From contig NZ_CP118225.1 of the NCBI RefSeq assembly GCF_028768465.1, positions 2,647,001-2,711,000 of the forward strand: a DNA stretch of 64,000 nt, given 5' to 3'. Origin of the DNA: Rhodopirellula sp. P2. GTDB lineage: Bacteria; Planctomycetota; Planctomycetia; Pirellulales; Pirellulaceae. The notes beneath the pieces were generated by a model. It was not told the DNA's origin, searched no databases, and saw only the letters and a list, made by a program, of their open reading frames with translations. The translations under genes were made by a program, and so were the position numbers. Shown here piece by piece: positions 1-7,541 of this stretch (position 1 is the stretch's first letter; every line of letters begins with the position of its first letter).

Positions 1-443
1 CTCTTCCGCGCCAGTTCGATCATGTTGACCGCAACCAGTGTCGGGCGTCCGCACTGGATGGCCTCGCGGGCAACGGCGAGGCTGCGTTGAAGGTTGGTTG
101 CGTCAACAACGACCAAGACGCCCTCGGGAGGACATTCAGATTCGCCGGTGATGAACGCTCTCGCGATTTGTTCTTCGGGAGACGACGCCGTCAGGGAGTA
201 CAGCCCAGGCAAGTCGACCAGCGTGCATGACTGACCTTCCTCCAAGTCCACGGTGCCGGTTCGACGGTCCACGGTGGTGCCGGCAAAGTTGGACGTCTTC
301 GCAAGCAGATTGGTCAACCGGTTGAACAGCGACGTTTTGCCGACATTCGGGTTGCCAACCATGGCAACCACACGAGCTTGGCAAAGCTGTTTGGAGGATG
401 AATCTTCCGAAGAGTTGCAACTCGCAACCGGTGAAACGTTCAT
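1..443 (-). CDS. feoB: Ferrous iron transport protein B, N-terminal part (cut by window edge)
   Basis: This is the GTPase end of the inner-membrane Fe(II) transporter FeoB. About 147 residues are visible; the membrane part lies beyond base 1. The G1 loop GNPNVGKTS is at about residues 30-38, the switch-I GTTV at about 55-58 and the G3 DLPG at 77-80. The G4 motif reads NMIE, where FeoB proteins normally have NxxD. The ATG at 443-441 overlaps the TGA of feoA (ATGA), so the two genes are probably translationally coupled. The roughly 27 residues before the P-loop are Ser-rich and not part of the G domain. Identification is firm; only the G4 variant is odd. Confidence 0.95.
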   Translation of the reverse strand, partial: MNVSPVASCNSSEDSSSKQLCQARVVAMVGNPNVGKTSLFNRLTNLLAKTSNFAGTTVDRRTGTVDLEEGQSCTLVDLPGLYSLTASSPEEQIARAFITGESECPPEGVLVVVDATNLQRSLAVAREAIQCGRPTLVAVNMIELARK

Positions 444-670
444 CCGTCGGTGGCCCGCACGAAGATCTGCTGAGCGATCTCTCCGGCGACGGCAATCCGG
501 CTTCCAGCGGCTTTCAGGATCAGCGGGTTGCCTCGGCGAGACAACTGAACCAATTGACCTTCAAACAGGCCCAACGCTTTCAAACGTGACGCGCAGTTCT
601 CCGGCAGGTCCAATCGAATGATTTCGGCACAGTTGGATCCACAACGATCCAGAGCGAGTTCGGCTATCAA
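440..670 (-). CDS. feoA: FeoA-family protein (SH3-like, iron transport accessory)
   Basis: This 76-residue protein is the first gene of the feoAB unit. FeoA is a small cytoplasmic SH3-like protein that supports FeoB. The core LPENCASRLKALGLFEGQ followed by GNPLILKAAGSRIAVAGEIA matches the usual FeoA pattern of a turn-rich beta barrel ending in an 'R(I/L)Ax...A' strand. The start used is TTG at 670-668, because no in-frame ATG or GTG lies upstream and AGGTGA sits four bases before it. A Fur-like palindrome lies directly upstream. Its stop overlaps the feoB start. Confidence 0.9.
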   Translation of the reverse strand: MIAELALDRCGSNCAEIIRLDLPENCASRLKALGLFEGQLVQLSRRGNPLILKAAGSRIAVAGEIAQQIFVRATDG

Positions 671-1343
671 AGCATCACCTGTAAATGAGAACGATTCTCG
701 ATTGCGTTCACTTTAGATCTTCGGAGCGCGGATGGGTAGAGGGACGGTCCACCGATTGCGCACATATTTTCCGGTGGTGCTCCGCTGCCCCGCCCCCCGA
801 ATGAACTGCTCTTCCGCATGGGGAGGACGCTGGCTGCTGGTGTCGCTGGGGGATAGATGTCGGTGTTTCTGTCGCGGACGGGTGGCTCAGACGCGTCGTA
901 TCCACCTCGCTCACGCGGCTGGGTGCTACTCAGCGGGCACTCTTCATGCTGTCCCGTGTTTGCAGTCAGGCTTGATTCGGATGGGGGGATTTCCCTCCGG
1001 AGGACGAGCGGGGTGCAGGGTGGTGTACAATGTGACGCTGAAACAAAAGACGATTTGGAGGTGGTTTTTTGTGCGTCTTGCTCCGTGTCTTTCGTGGCGG
1101 AGGTGGTCGCCGTCGTGGTCCATTGGCCCTTGATCACGCGGATTTATCAAACACGACCGGGGGGAAAGAAACGTTCGGGCTCCAAGGGGTTGATTGAGCA
1201 GTTCGGTTTGAGCGTTTCGTTGAAGGAAGCTGATTCGATACGCTATCCGCCCTGCTCGCACTGTGCGTCTCACCAAGACGTTCTTCGACTTTTCATGATT
1301 TTATTCATTGTGCGAGCTCTTTTCTTACGCCGGGTTGATTGAT
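671..1343. other. Long intergenic region, no supported gene
   Basis: Apart from the Fur-like site at 686-700, nothing here could be assigned. Open frames exist on both strands (for example 667-1137 minus), but their translations are rich in Ser, Pro, Arg and Thr and resemble no family. A fragment at about 893-925 has CTCGCTCACGCG, a word also found in the inverted repeat at 3251-3322. Confidence 0.5.
686..700. promoter_or_regulatory. Putative Fur box upstream of feoA
   Basis: The 15-mer TGAGAACGATTCTCG fits the 7-1-7 Fur pattern TGATAATnATTATCA at 5 of 7 positions in each half and contains the inverted repeat GAGAA/TTCTC. It ends 16 bases before the feoA start codon. Iron repression of feoAB by Fur is common, so the position supports the call. 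The match was made by eye. Confidence 0.5.
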
Positions 1344-1787
1344 ATGTCGCATACGACGGTTTCGAGTTTAGACGAGGTTCACATCTTGCTTGTCGAGGAC
1401 AACGAGATCGATGTGATGGCGTTTGAACGCGGTATCAAAAAGAATGAAGTTCCAAATCCGCTGACGGTTGCCGAGAATGGCCAAGTCGCTTTGGACATTT
1501 TGCGAGGCGAGCATCCAACGAAGACCGTGGGCCCGCAGCGGATCGTGTTTTTGGATCTCAACATGCCAATCATGACTGGCGTGGAGTTTCTCGAAGAGAT
1601 TCGTCGGGACCCGGAGCTCAACTCGACGGTGGTGTTTGTGTTGACCACATCCGATCACGAGGTGGACTTGGTTGCCGCGTACAAGAAGAACGTTGCGGGG
1701 TACATCTTGAAGTCTCGCGTCGGCGATGCCTGTCGGAACCTTCACGACCTGATGCGTTCTTACTGGCGGATTGTTGTGATCCCCTGA
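1344..1787 (+). CDS. Single-domain response regulator (CheY/Rcp1-like receiver)
   Basis: This is a 147-residue stand-alone receiver domain with no output domain. The acidic pocket is VEDN at about residues 17-20 and the phospho-acceptor Asp is about residue 71 in FLDLNMP. The conserved Thr lies in VLTTSD near 103 and the Lys in YILKS near 125. The spacing between the first and second motifs and the 'VEDNEIDVMAFERG' start resemble Rcp1-type receivers that act with phytochrome-like or hybrid kinases. No kinase is adjacent. The ATG at 1344 is preferred over one at 1308, because residues from 1308 are not receiver-like. It probably passes phosphate in a phosphorelay; the partner is unknown. Confidence 0.85.
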   Translation: MSHTTVSSLDEVHILLVEDNEIDVMAFERGIKKNEVPNPLTVAENGQVALDILRGEHPTKTVGPQRIVFLDLNMPIMTGVEFLEEIRRDPELNSTVVFVLTTSDHEVDLVAAYKKNVAGYILKSRVGDACRNLHDLMRSYWRIVVIP

Positions 1788-1900
1788 ATCGCTGATTCTC
1801 TCTGCCGGAATGGCACGAGACAAACGCCCCAGCGAGCGAGGCGTCGTTTCGTTGCCTGGTTTGTTCGTCGAATCGACCCGTTCCGAGCGGAGAGGCCAGT

Positions 1901-2941
1901 TCAGTTCAGCCAGTCGAGTTCTGCCTCATCGATGACCACCGAATTGGAAACGTTGTTTCCGAAGTCTTGGAAGCGATCGAGTTGCCAGACAACTTTCTTG
2001 GTGGAAGGTTCGAGTTCAATCAGGATCGGTTGTCCGGGACCAGCGTGGCAGTTGCCGATCACGTAATTTCCGTTGTCCAGGATTTGCAGTGTGGTGACCC
2101 AAGCCAAGCGGATTCCTGGGAGATCGTTTTGGTGGATTTCCCAAACGATTTTCTTGTCCGGTGTGACTTCGAGGACACTGTGCCCATTCCCGGACGCAAT
2201 CAGCGTGTTGCCGTTGTCCATCCGCAAGGCGGTGAACAGGCGGTTGCCAAAGGCTTCCGGGCCATGGCCGCGTGCCTCTTGCTTGCCGAACATTGGCACT
2301 TCGTATTCCCAAACCACGTCGCCGTCACGGTTGTACTCGCGAGCCTTGCCATCGGCTTCATGGGCGACCAGGTAATTGCCTGATTCGAGTCGCCGCACCA
2401 AACGGGTGTCGGTGTGCGCGTTGGGGTGCTCCACCTGGAGTGCGATCTTGTGAACGATCTCTCCGTCACGATTGACTTCGATCAATCGCTGGGCGCCGGA
2501 TTCAGCGATCATCAGGTTGCCGTTGGGAAGTGGCTCAAACGCGTGGATTTCGATCCGCTTGCCCTCGTTGCCTCCCTTTTTGCCGCAATCGTATCTCCAC
2601 ACCACCTCCTTGGTGCTCGGGTCGATTTCGACCACGGTTGCCGGGCCTTGGCGGGTCAGGATGTGATCGTTGGGCAGCAGATGTAGATCGTGAATGCCGC
2701 CCCAGTCCATTTGCCATCCGGTCGAACCGTCCGGTTCAACGACGATCAATCCTGTTTTGCCATGCAACAGCACGCGATGTTGGGGGGCTGTTTCTTCGGC
2801 CGACACCAGGCTGGTTTGCATCGCAAAACCAATCAGCGTTGCGGCGATGACCGGCAAAGCTGCTGGGCGGGTGGTTCGCAATTGGGATGACGCGGTCGTC
2901 GCGCGGGATGAGCCGATCCAAGCTTGGAGTCTCTGAATCAT
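1901..2941 (-). CDS. Exported PQQ-like/NHL beta-propeller protein
   Basis: This 346-residue protein has a probable signal peptide (hydrophobic stretch about 28-45, cleavage after Ala48 in VSAEE). A series of propeller blades follows, each with a pattern like 'VEIDPSTKEVVWRYD', 'IEVNRDGEIVHKI', 'REYNRDGDVVWEYE', 'LEVTPDKKIVWEI' and 'IELEPSTKKVVWQLD'. The repeated D-G/K-x-VVW word is typical of PQQ-like and arylsulfotransferase-like propellers. The start ATG at 2941 is chosen because it places the signal peptide at the N terminus; longer frames run to 3283. No substrate can be inferred. The protein is probably periplasmic. Confidence 0.7.
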   Translation of the reverse strand: MIQRLQAWIGSSRATTASSQLRTTRPAALPVIAATLIGFAMQTSLVSAEETAPQHRVLLHGKTGLIVVEPDGSTGWQMDWGGIHDLHLLPNDHILTRQGPATVVEIDPSTKEVVWRYDCGKKGGNEGKRIEIHAFEPLPNGNLMIAESGAQRLIEVNRDGEIVHKIALQVEHPNAHTDTRLVRRLESGNYLVAHEADGKAREYNRDGDVVWEYEVPMFGKQEARGHGPEAFGNRLFTALRMDNGNTLIASGNGHSVLEVTPDKKIVWEIHQNDLPGIRLAWVTTLQILDNGNYVIGNCHAGPGQPILIELEPSTKKVVWQLDRFQDFGNNVSNSVVIDEAELDWLN

Positions 2942-3506
2942 GGGGGCATGCTTCTGCGGGGAGGGGATTTGGGAAGGGATCTTAGCGATCGCGTCCGATG
3001 ATAGACGAATCTGCCGCCGGCGAGGCCGGGAAGGAACAGATTCACGCAATGATCGGATTGCAGGACTGCCAAAATCTGGCATGGCAAGAAAACTGAGGGT
3101 TTCGTGACTTTTATTGCTGGCCGGACGTGTTCTGCGGGGAACCAGACAGGAATTACTGCCGTCGGAGAACACTTTTGTGCAGCGATTCGGTTGGTTCTGC
3201 CGATCTTTGCCCGAACAGCCCGTCGCGTTGCGGCCTGTTGATTGAATCCGAACCCGAAGCGTGAGCGAGGGATCGCGTGCCACTGCAACGAGCCGGTGGA
3301 TCCCTCGCTCACGCGTCGGGTTGTGAACTCGAGTGAATCAACAGGCCAGTTGTGTAGGGTGCGGTCATCTCCACACGGACAACTGCACAGAAACCGGGGC
3401 AACCGGGCAGAAACCGGGGGCTCGCCCTAGCAGCTTCCAAGACAATCCGATATGCTCCCCCGCTTCGTTTTTCGAAAATCACCATCCAACCAGTGTTGAT
3501 GCCCTC
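2942..3506. other. Intergenic region with a long inverted repeat
   Basis: No gene is supported in this 565-bp gap between the propeller gene and rpmI. It holds the inverted repeat at 3251-3322, listed separately. At about 3390-3421 there is a short direct repeat of CAGAAACCGGGG. infC, often found just upstream of rpmI, is not here. Confidence 0.5.
3251..3322. repeat. Inverted repeat with arms of about 24 bp
   Basis: The left arm at 3251-3274 and the right arm at about 3299-3322 are reverse complements with one mismatch (CCGAAGCG against CCGACGCG). The core of each arm is GCGTGAGCGAGGGATC. A loop of about 24 bases separates them. The same wording (CTCGCTGACGCGTCGGGC) occurs inside the 453-bp array units near 25655 and 26561, so it belongs to a wider repeat family. 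Confidence 0.75.
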
Positions 3507-3713
3507 ATGGGAAACAAAATCAAAACGCACAAAGGGACCAAGAAACGGTTCCGCCTGTCGGCCACCGGCAAGGCAATGCACCGCCAAAGCGGTACAAGCC
3601 ACCTGGCCAAAGGTTTGAGCAAAAAACGTCGTCGTAACTTGCGTGGAACCACCTCCGTCGCCGTGTGCATGGAACCAACCATTCACGCAGCTCTGAACGG
3701 CCACAGTTACTGA
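3507..3713 (+). CDS. rpmI: 50S ribosomal protein L35
   Basis: This is a 68-residue, very basic protein. It starts MGNKIKTHKGTKKRFRLSATGK and has KKRRRNLRGTT in the second half, the usual L35 pattern. The ATG at 3507 gives a family-typical length; a longer upstream frame from 3333 encodes nothing L35-like. The order rpmI-rplT-pheS-pheT is conserved in many bacteria, and here infC is missing from the front of the cluster. The C terminus is a few residues longer than in many L35 proteins. Confidence 0.95.
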   Translation: MGNKIKTHKGTKKRFRLSATGKAMHRQSGTSHLAKGLSKKRRRNLRGTTSVAVCMEPTIHAALNGHSY

Positions 3714-3871
3714 TTCGACCGGACTTTTACTTCATTTTCCACCACGGAATCCTACGGCCACCTGGTTGGGCGGAACTTCGGAGATCGAGCGGTCACGTTG
3801 ACCTTTCTTTCTGCCGGGGCCTGAATCAGGACGACCCGAAAGATCACCCCAGCATTTAGGAATTCAATTCG

Positions 3872-4228
3872 ATGCGTACGACCAAAGGTGCCGCTCGCCG
3901 GCAATCCAAGAAGCGTCTGTTCAAACGAGCCAAAGGTTTTCGCGGTGGCCGCGGAAATCTGACGCGTACCGTCAAAGAAACCTTGCTCCGTTCGGGCGCG
4001 TTCGCATTCCGCGATCGTCGCGTCCGCAAACGTGAATTCCGCAAGCTGTGGATCATTCGGATCAACGCCGCCGTCAAGCAACATGGGTTGCGTTACAGTG
4101 AGTTCATTCACGGCCTGAACAAAGCCGAGATTCAACTCGATCGCAAATCGTTGTCGGAAATGGCGATTCATGACGCTGCCGGCTTCAAGCAAGTTTGCGA
4201 CAAGGTCAAAGAGACTCTGGCAGCTTAA
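3872..4228 (+). CDS. rplT: 50S ribosomal protein L20
   Basis: This 118-residue protein has the family-typical length. L20 binds 23S rRNA early in 50S assembly. Recognisable features are the basic start ([20 protein letters not shown]), the [10 protein letters not shown] segment, [15 protein letters not shown] and [19 protein letters not shown]. It follows rpmI by 158 bp. L20 represses its own operon in some bacteria, but no leader structure could be recognised here. Confidence 0.97.
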   Translation: MRTTKGAARRQSKKRLFKRAKGFRGGRGNLTRTVKETLLRSGAFAFRDRRVRKREFRKLWIIRINAAVKQHGLRYSEFIHGLNKAEIQLDRKSLSEMAIHDAAGFKQVCDKVKETLAA

Positions 4229-4237
4229 GTCGCCATC

Positions 4238-5281
4238 ATGTCACTTGATCAATTCCTCTCCCGACTGGACCAGCTCCAGTCGGACGCTGAATCCGCGTTC
4301 GCGTCCGCTTCCGATGCGGCAGCGCTCGAGGAAGCTCGCGTGATGTTTTTGGGGGCCAAGAAAGGCCAGCTCAAAGACATCCAGAAGATGCTCGGCGGAA
4401 TCGAAAAGGCGGACAAGCCTGCCGCGGGTGCCAAGCTGAATGCGGTCAAGTCGGCGATCAACGTTGCCTTGGAAGACGCCCAGCAGAATCGATCTGGTGG
4501 CGGTGATTCCGGGGCGGACCCGACCTTCGATCCAACGCTGCCAGGAACTCGCCCAGCGCTCGGGCACATTCATCCGATCACGCAGACGATCAGTCACCTG
4601 ACTGAGATCATGGGGCGGATGGGATTTGAGGTTGCCGAAGGCCCGGAGGTGGAAGACCCCTGGCACAACTTCGTCGCCCTGAACATTCCCGAAGATCATC
4701 CCGCTCGCGATCCGCTGGACAATTTCTACCTGGCGACCGCGAAAGATCCGTCAGGCAAAAGCTCGGTGAGTGCCGGTGATGAAGGCTCGCAGTTGCTGCG
4801 AAGTCAAACCAGCACGGTTCAAATTCGTGTGATGAAGCAGGTTCAGCCGCCGATCCGAATCATTTCGCTCGGGCGTGTCTATCGTCCCGATGCACCGGAC
4901 GCGACGCACTTTCCGATGTTCCATCAGATGGAAGGGTTGCTCGTCGACACCAACGTGACGATGGCCAATCTGAAGACCGTCCTGCGAGTTTTCGCGAACA
5001 ACTACCTCGGTGAAGACGTCGAAATTCGCTTTCGTCCGTCGTTCTTCCCGTTCACCGAACCCAGTGTCGAAGTCGACTTCTTGTGGAACGGAACGTGGAT
5101 TGAATTTGGCGGTGCCGGGATGATTGATCCCAACGTGTTCGCCGCTGTCGGCTACGACCCTGAAAAGGTCAGCGGGTTTGCGTTTGGTCTTGGCGTCGAA
5201 CGCTTGTGCATGCGGCGTCATGGCATCACCGACATTCGCGATTTGTACAGTGGCGACTTGCGATTCTTGAAACAGTTTTAA
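4238..5281 (+). CDS. pheS: Phenylalanyl-tRNA synthetase alpha subunit
   Basis: This 347-residue protein is the catalytic alpha chain of the alpha2-beta2 class II enzyme that charges tRNA-Phe. An N-terminal coiled-coil region (about 1-90) precedes the class II core. Visible core motifs are [42 protein letters not shown] (motif 2 region), [15 protein letters not shown] and [16 protein letters not shown] (motif 3). It begins 9 bases after rplT, so it is probably co-transcribed with it. Confidence 0.97.
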   Translation: MSLDQFLSRLDQLQSDAESAFASASDAAALEEARVMFLGAKKGQLKDIQKMLGGIEKADKPAAGAKLNAVKSAINVALEDAQQNRSGGGDSGADPTFDPTLPGTRPALGHIHPITQTISHLTEIMGRMGFEVAEGPEVEDPWHNFVALNIPEDHPARDPLDNFYLATAKDPSGKSSVSAGDEGSQLLRSQTSTVQIRVMKQVQPPIRIISLGRVYRPDAPDATHFPMFHQMEGLLVDTNVTMANLKTVLRVFANNYLGEDVEIRFRPSFFPFTEPSVEVDFLWNGTWIEFGGAGMIDPNVFAAVGYDPEKVSGFAFGLGVERLCMRRHGITDIRDLYSGDLRFLKQF

Positions 5282-5478
5282 GTGTTCGGAAGGCAGTTGG
5301 TGCGAGCGAGTTTTAGCTGGAGCCACGCGTGACTCCAGGCGAGCAGCTTGCCGTCCGAATTCTGGCGAATCCGGCTGCCCGACTGTCGCGTGCAGGAAGA
5401 CGCACTCGACGCCAGATTCCGCGATGCTTCCCGTGAACTTCACTCCTCCCGACTTCAACTTCTGCCCACTTCGCTCCC

Positions 5479-7524
5479 ATGCTTGTTTCTTGGAAATGGT
5501 TGTCGCGATACGTCGACCTGACACTGCCGCACGATGAGTTGGTTGATCGGCTCAGTTTGTCTGGCTTGAATCACGAAGGCAGTGAAACGGTCGACGGCGA
5601 TGTCGTGATCGACTTGGAAGTCACCAGCAACCGCGGCGATTGCCTGGGGCACATCGGCGTCGCTCGAGAAATCGCGGCGCTGACCGAACAGAAGCTGAAG
5701 ATCCCAACGATCGAGTATCAAGAGTCGGGCTCGGCGGTGGATGAATCGCTCGCTGTTGCGAACGAGATGCCCGAAGCCTGCCCTCGCTACACCGCTCGCG
5801 TCATTCGCGGCGTGAAGGTTGGCGACAGCCCCGAGTGGTTGCAGGAATCGTTGAAGTCCGTTGGCATCGGCGTGGTCAACAACGTTGTCGACGTCACGAA
5901 CTACGTGATGATGGAATGCGGCCAGCCACTGCACGCGTTTGATTTGGCGAAAGTCAGCGATGGCAAGATTGTGGTTCGCGCCGGCCGAGACAAGGAGCAA
6001 CTCGAGGCCATCGATCACCGCAATTACGACCTGAATGATTCGACTTGCGTGATCGCGGATTCGTCCGACGCGTTGGCGGTTGGCGGTGTGATGGGCGGGG
6101 CGTCGTCTGAGGTCACCGAAGCGACCACTGAGATCGTGTTGGAAGCCGCTGAGTTCGTGCCCTTGTCGGTTCGCCGGACCGCGCGTCGGTTGAAATTGCA
6201 CAGCCCATCGTCGTTCCGGTTTGAACGTCGCGTGGATCCCGTCGGGATTGATTGGGCCAGTCGCCGAGCATGTCAGTTGATCACCGAGATCGCCGGCGGA
6301 TCGGTGGCGCCGGGCGTCGTCGACACCGCGCCTGAGATTCCTGCTCGCGAATCCGTGTTGCTGCGTCCCAAACGAGTGGCGGCACTGTTGGGTTTGGAAA
6401 TCGAAACCGCGGAGCTGGACAAAATTTTGCGTTCGCTCGGTTGCGAGGTTTCCGCCTTCGCGGATGGGTTGCAGTGTGTCCCGCCAAGTTGGCGTCACGA
6501 TTTGACTCGTGAGGTCGATTTGATCGAAGAGGTCGCACGAATTCATGGGTATGATCAGATCCCGGAAGACTCTCCGATTCCAGTTGCTCCTAGCAGCAAG
6601 CGTCGTTTTGACACCGCGATGGAACGCATTCGCGGTGTGTTGACCGCGGCCGGAATCAGCGAAGCGATGACGCCAAGTGTGGTCACCGAAAAGCTCGATT
6701 TGATGATCTCGCCGTGGACCAAACTGCCTGCACTGCAAACTCGCACGACGATGTTGGAAGGTGCCCGCACGTTGCGACGATCACTGATCCCAAGTTTGTT
6801 GCAAAGTCGCGCCGCGAACTGGGCGTCGGCCAGTTTGGTGGCGGACTTGTTCGAGATCGCTCACGTTTACTTGCCCGCGCCGGCGGGAAGTGACAGTGCG
6901 TTGCTGCCGGACGAGACCTATCACATTGGTCTGATCGCTGGGGAAGATTTCTTTGCTCTCAAGGGCACGATTGAAACGTTGTGCGATCGCTTGGGGATTC
7001 CTGGTGAGTTGACCGTCAGCCCTGTGAATCGGGATGGGTTTGCCAAGGGCGGTTCGGTCGAGTTGTTGCTCGTCAGTGACGATGGCAAGGCTCCCTTGCA
7101 GTTGGGGTTCTTGGGGTTCGTCGATGACAAGCTGGTCAAGCAATGGAAGTTGACAGGGCGTGTCGTGGCAGCGGAATTGTCCGCTGACGTGTTGGTCAAT
7201 GAATCACGCTTGGTCCCGCAGCAGCGAGCGGTCAGTCCGTTCCCTTCGATTCAGCGTGACCTCAACCTGGTGTTGCCCGAGTCAGTGCGTTGGAATGAAC
7301 TGTCGGTTCTGGTTCGCAAGGCAGCCAAGGAACGCTTGGCTGATCTGACTTACCGGGAAACCTATCGCAACGAAAAAGTTGACGGGCCCGATAAGAAACG
7401 CGTGCTGTTCTCGATGGAATTGCAAAGCCAAACCGAGACGCTCAGTGGCGGTGACGCGGACGCGATCATCAACGAGTTGGTCGCCTCGTGTGAAAAGCAG
7501 CTCGACGCCGTGTTGCTTCGCTAG
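5479..7524 (+). CDS. pheT: Phenylalanyl-tRNA synthetase beta subunit, short form
   Basis: This is the beta chain partner of PheS. The N terminus MLVSWKWLSRYVDLTLPHDE is typical, and the B3/B4 editing region is recognisable (YTARVIRGVKVG, VVDVTNYVMMECGQPLHAFD). So are the B5 domain and the C-terminal FDX-ACB anticodon domain (SPFPSIQRDLNLVLP). At 681 residues it is about 110 short of the usual 790-800. The missing part is the EMAP/OB-fold tRNA-binding domain near residues 40-150: the protein runs from GSETVDGDVVIDLEVTSNRG straight into B1/B3-type sequence. The frame is intact, so this is a clean domain absence. It lies 197 bp after pheS. Confidence 0.95.
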   Translation: MLVSWKWLSRYVDLTLPHDELVDRLSLSGLNHEGSETVDGDVVIDLEVTSNRGDCLGHIGVAREIAALTEQKLKIPTIEYQESGSAVDESLAVANEMPEACPRYTARVIRGVKVGDSPEWLQESLKSVGIGVVNNVVDVTNYVMMECGQPLHAFDLAKVSDGKIVVRAGRDKEQLEAIDHRNYDLNDSTCVIADSSDALAVGGVMGGASSEVTEATTEIVLEAAEFVPLSVRRTARRLKLHSPSSFRFERRVDPVGIDWASRRACQLITEIAGGSVAPGVVDTAPEIPARESVLLRPKRVAALLGLEIETAELDKILRSLGCEVSAFADGLQCVPPSWRHDLTREVDLIEEVARIHGYDQIPEDSPIPVAPSSKRRFDTAMERIRGVLTAAGISEAMTPSVVTEKLDLMISPWTKLPALQTRTTMLEGARTLRRSLIPSLLQSRAANWASASLVADLFEIAHVYLPAPAGSDSALLPDETYHIGLIAGEDFFALKGTIETLCDRLGIPGELTVSPVNRDGFAKGGSVELLLVSDDGKAPLQLGFLGFVDDKLVKQWKLTGRVVAAELSADVLVNESRLVPQQRAVSPFPSIQRDLNLVLPESVRWNELSVLVRKAAKERLADLTYRETYRNEKVDGPDKKRVLFSMELQSQTETLSGGDADAIINELVASCEKQLDAVLLR

Positions 7525-7541
7525 GTCGCTCTCCAAATTCC

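Noticed and set aside
667..1137. 156-codon minus-strand frame upstream of feoA
   Set aside because: The composition is biased (Ser, Thr, Pro, Arg), it resembles no family and it overlaps the Fur-like site.
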